A stretch of DNA of 14,929 nt from Actinomycetes bacterium (lineage in GTDB: Bacteria > Actinomycetota > Acidimicrobiia > Acidimicrobiales > Microtrichaceae). Numbering within the stretch: position 1 is the stretch's first letter; each line of letters begins with the position of its first letter. Positions 13,499 to 14,929 of this stretch are shown here, in pieces. The notes below the pieces were generated by a model. That model searched no databases, was not told the origin of the DNA, and was given only the letters and a program-made list of their open reading frames with translations. The translations under genes were made by a program, and so were the position numbers. The stretch covers positions 1 through 14,929 of the forward strand of contig JAEZFI010000333.1 in NCBI GenBank assembly GCA_023437745.1, in the 5' to 3' direction.

Positions 13499-14929
13499 GT
13501 GGGGCACGCGATCGGCATCGACGTCGGCAGCACCAACACGAAGGTGGTGCTGATCGACGAGGACGGCACGCTGGTCGCGCGAGCCAGCCGCCCGACCGCC
13601 ACGACGCTGCGGGGGTCGATCGGCGAGCAGGACGCCGAGGCGGTCTGGGACGCCGTGTGCGACGCGCTCACGGAGCTCACCGCGTCCGCGCCGGCAGCGG
13701 CCGGCGTGTCGACCGTCGGGGTGTGCAGCCAGTACTCCTCGACCGTGGCGGTCGGCGCCGACCTCCGACCCCTCGCGCCGATGGTCACGTACTTCGACAC
13801 GCGGGGCACCGACCTCTGCTGGGCGATCATGGAGCGCCATCCCGACGCGTTCGCGACGTGGGTCGAGCGGCACGGCATCCCGCCGATCGGCGGCGGCCTG
13901 TCCCTCGCCCACGTGCTCCACCTGCAGCTGGAGCGGCCCGAGGTGCACGAGGCCACGACGGCGTACCTCGAGGTCATGGACTTCGTGACGACACGGCTCA
14001 CCGGCACGGTCAACGCCACCCAGTGCACCCAATTCACCTCGCAGCTGTGCGACAACCGGACGGTCGGCCACGAGCGCTACGACGACGACCTGATCGCCCT
14101 CGCCGGGATCGACGCCTCCCGGCTCCCTCCGCTCGTCCCGATCGACGGCGTCGCCGGCACCGTCACCCCCGAGGCGTCGGCCCGGACGGGCCTGCCGGTC
14201 GGGGTCGAGGTCCGCGTCGGCATGAACGACAGCCACGCCGGGGCGTTCGCGACCGGCGCGCTCCGACCGGACCGGGCCGGGCTCATGGTCGGGACCACGG
14301 CGGTCCTGCTCCAGGGGATGGACCGCCTCGCGGTGGACCTCGACCACGAGGTCCTCTCGATGCCCGCCCCGGTGCCCGACGGCTATCTGGTGTGGGCCGA
14401 GAACGGGGTCGCCGGGAAGGCGGTCGCCCACGTCCTCGACGAGCTCCTCCTGGCCGACGACGTGCTCGGCCACCCCGGCGCCGCCGACGGCTTCGCGAAC
14501 CTGGACGCCGCGCTCGAGGCCTCACCACCGGGCGCTCGCGGCCTGCTGTTCCTCCCCTGGCTGGCGGGATCCCTCTCGCCCCGCGCGGACCGGGGGCAGC
14601 GTGGCGCGCTGCTGGGCCTGTCGTTCGAGTCGCGGCGGGTCGACGTCGTGCGCGCCGCGGTGGAGGGCACCGCCCACAACCTCCGCTGGCTCCTCCCGCA
14701 CGTCGAGGCGTTCAGCGGGCGCCCGGCCGGCGAGGTGGTCTTCGGCGGGGGTGCCGCCCGCTCCGACGGGTGGGCGCAGATCATCGCCGACGTGCTGAGT
14801 CGCCCCGTGGTCGTCCTGGACGAACCGGACCTGGCGGCTGCCCGCGCCGTCGCGTCGGTGGCCCTGCAGCGCCACCGGGGCGAGGTGCCCACCGAGGCGT
14901 CCGTGCCGGTTCGTCGCACGGTCGACCCG
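13499..14929 (+). CDS. FGGY-family carbohydrate kinase (3' end beyond window)
   Basis: The frame is open for 477 codons to the right edge, close to full length for the family (about 480-520 residues). The N-terminal ATP-phosphate motif is GIDVGSTNTKVVLID (6-20). MVTYFDTRG (95-103) fills the place of the usual WxDxR. GMNDSHAGAFATGAL (241-255) contains the probable catalytic base D244. GLMVGTTAVL (261-270), FLPWLAGSLSPRAD (351-364) and RGALLGL (368-374) belong to the C-terminal half. VFGGGAARSDGWAQIIADVL (414-433) is the adenine-binding region. FGGY kinases phosphorylate pentuloses, glycerol, other polyols or autoinducer-2; the substrate here cannot be assigned. GTG 13499 lies one base after the acylase stop, so translation is probably coupled. 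Confidence 0.9.
   Translation, partial: MGHAIGIDVGSTNTKVVLIDEDGTLVARASRPTATTLRGSIGEQDAEAVWDAVCDALTELTASAPAAAGVSTVGVCSQYSSTVAVGADLRPLAPMVTYFDTRGTDLCWAIMERHPDAFATWVERHGIPPIGGGLSLAHVLHLQLERPEVHEATTAYLEVMDFVTTRLTGTVNATQCTQFTSQLCDNRTVGHERYDDDLIALAGIDASRLPPLVPIDGVAGTVTPEASARTGLPVGVEVRVGMNDSHAGAFATGALRPDRAGLMVGTTAVLLQGMDRLAVDLDHEVLSMPAPVPDGYLVWAENGVAGKAVAHVLDELLLADDVLGHPGAADGFANLDAALEASPPGARGLLFLPWLAGSLSPRADRGQRGALLGLSFESRRVDVVRAAVEGTAHNLRWLLPHVEAFSGRPAGEVVFGGGAARSDGWAQIIADVLSRPVVVLDEPDLAAARAVASVALQRHRGEVPTEASVPVRRTVDP

Noticed and set aside
10924..14055. Very long open frame (over 1000 codons) on the minus strand
   Set aside because: It lies antisense to the acylase and kinase genes, which carry full family motifs. 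Its composition is typical of the reverse strand of GC-rich codons, and no domain is recognisable.

Overview
This window looks like chromosomal DNA of a very GC-rich actinobacterium (about 70% GC by eye). The nadD / LytR-CpsA-Psr (LCP) / rsfS gene order, the class II DAHP synthase, the iron-sulfur APS reductase and several apparently leaderless starts all fit Actinomycetota. A deep lineage such as Acidimicrobiia is my inference and was not tested. No mobile element, CRISPR array, tRNA or rRNA was seen. Ten genes are supported along their length, and two more run off the two ends.

Left arm (1-4124, minus strand). nadD, an LCP-like envelope protein and rsfS are joined by two ATGA stop/start overlaps, so they should be co-transcribed. 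A SAM-dependent methyltransferase with its own leaderless-type promoter follows. After it comes a CelD/FemX-like GNAT acetyltransferase that runs off the left edge. A gene-free gap at 4125-4415 separates this arm from the plus-strand genes and holds candidate promoters for both directions.

Middle (4416-9362, plus strand). A divergent group 2-like sigma-70 factor has a shortened region 3 and an altered -35 recognition helix. It is preceded by an ECF-type promoter match and a hairpin touching its ribosome binding site. Next is the class II DAHP synthase, which opens the shikimate pathway. Then comes a two-gene sulfate-assimilation unit: a siroheme sulfite/nitrite reductase followed 11 bases later by cysH (APS reductase). 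The reductase is the most unusual enzyme here, because both of its halves keep a complete four-cysteine 4Fe-4S/siroheme motif.

Right arm (9363-14929, plus strand). The 230 bases after cysH carry a perfect 46-bp direct repeat, a UUCG hairpin and a 47-bp nested palindrome. The palindrome sits just before the promoter of a PaaX-family regulator. A DUF2505 protein follows, then a two-gene unit separated by one base: an Ntn-hydrolase of the penicillin/aculeacin/AHL acylase family without any export signal, and an FGGY carbohydrate kinase cut by the window end. An intracellular acylase followed directly by a sugar kinase suggests release of a polar product from an N-acyl compound and its phosphorylation. 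This is the best candidate here for an undescribed pathway, and it remains inference.
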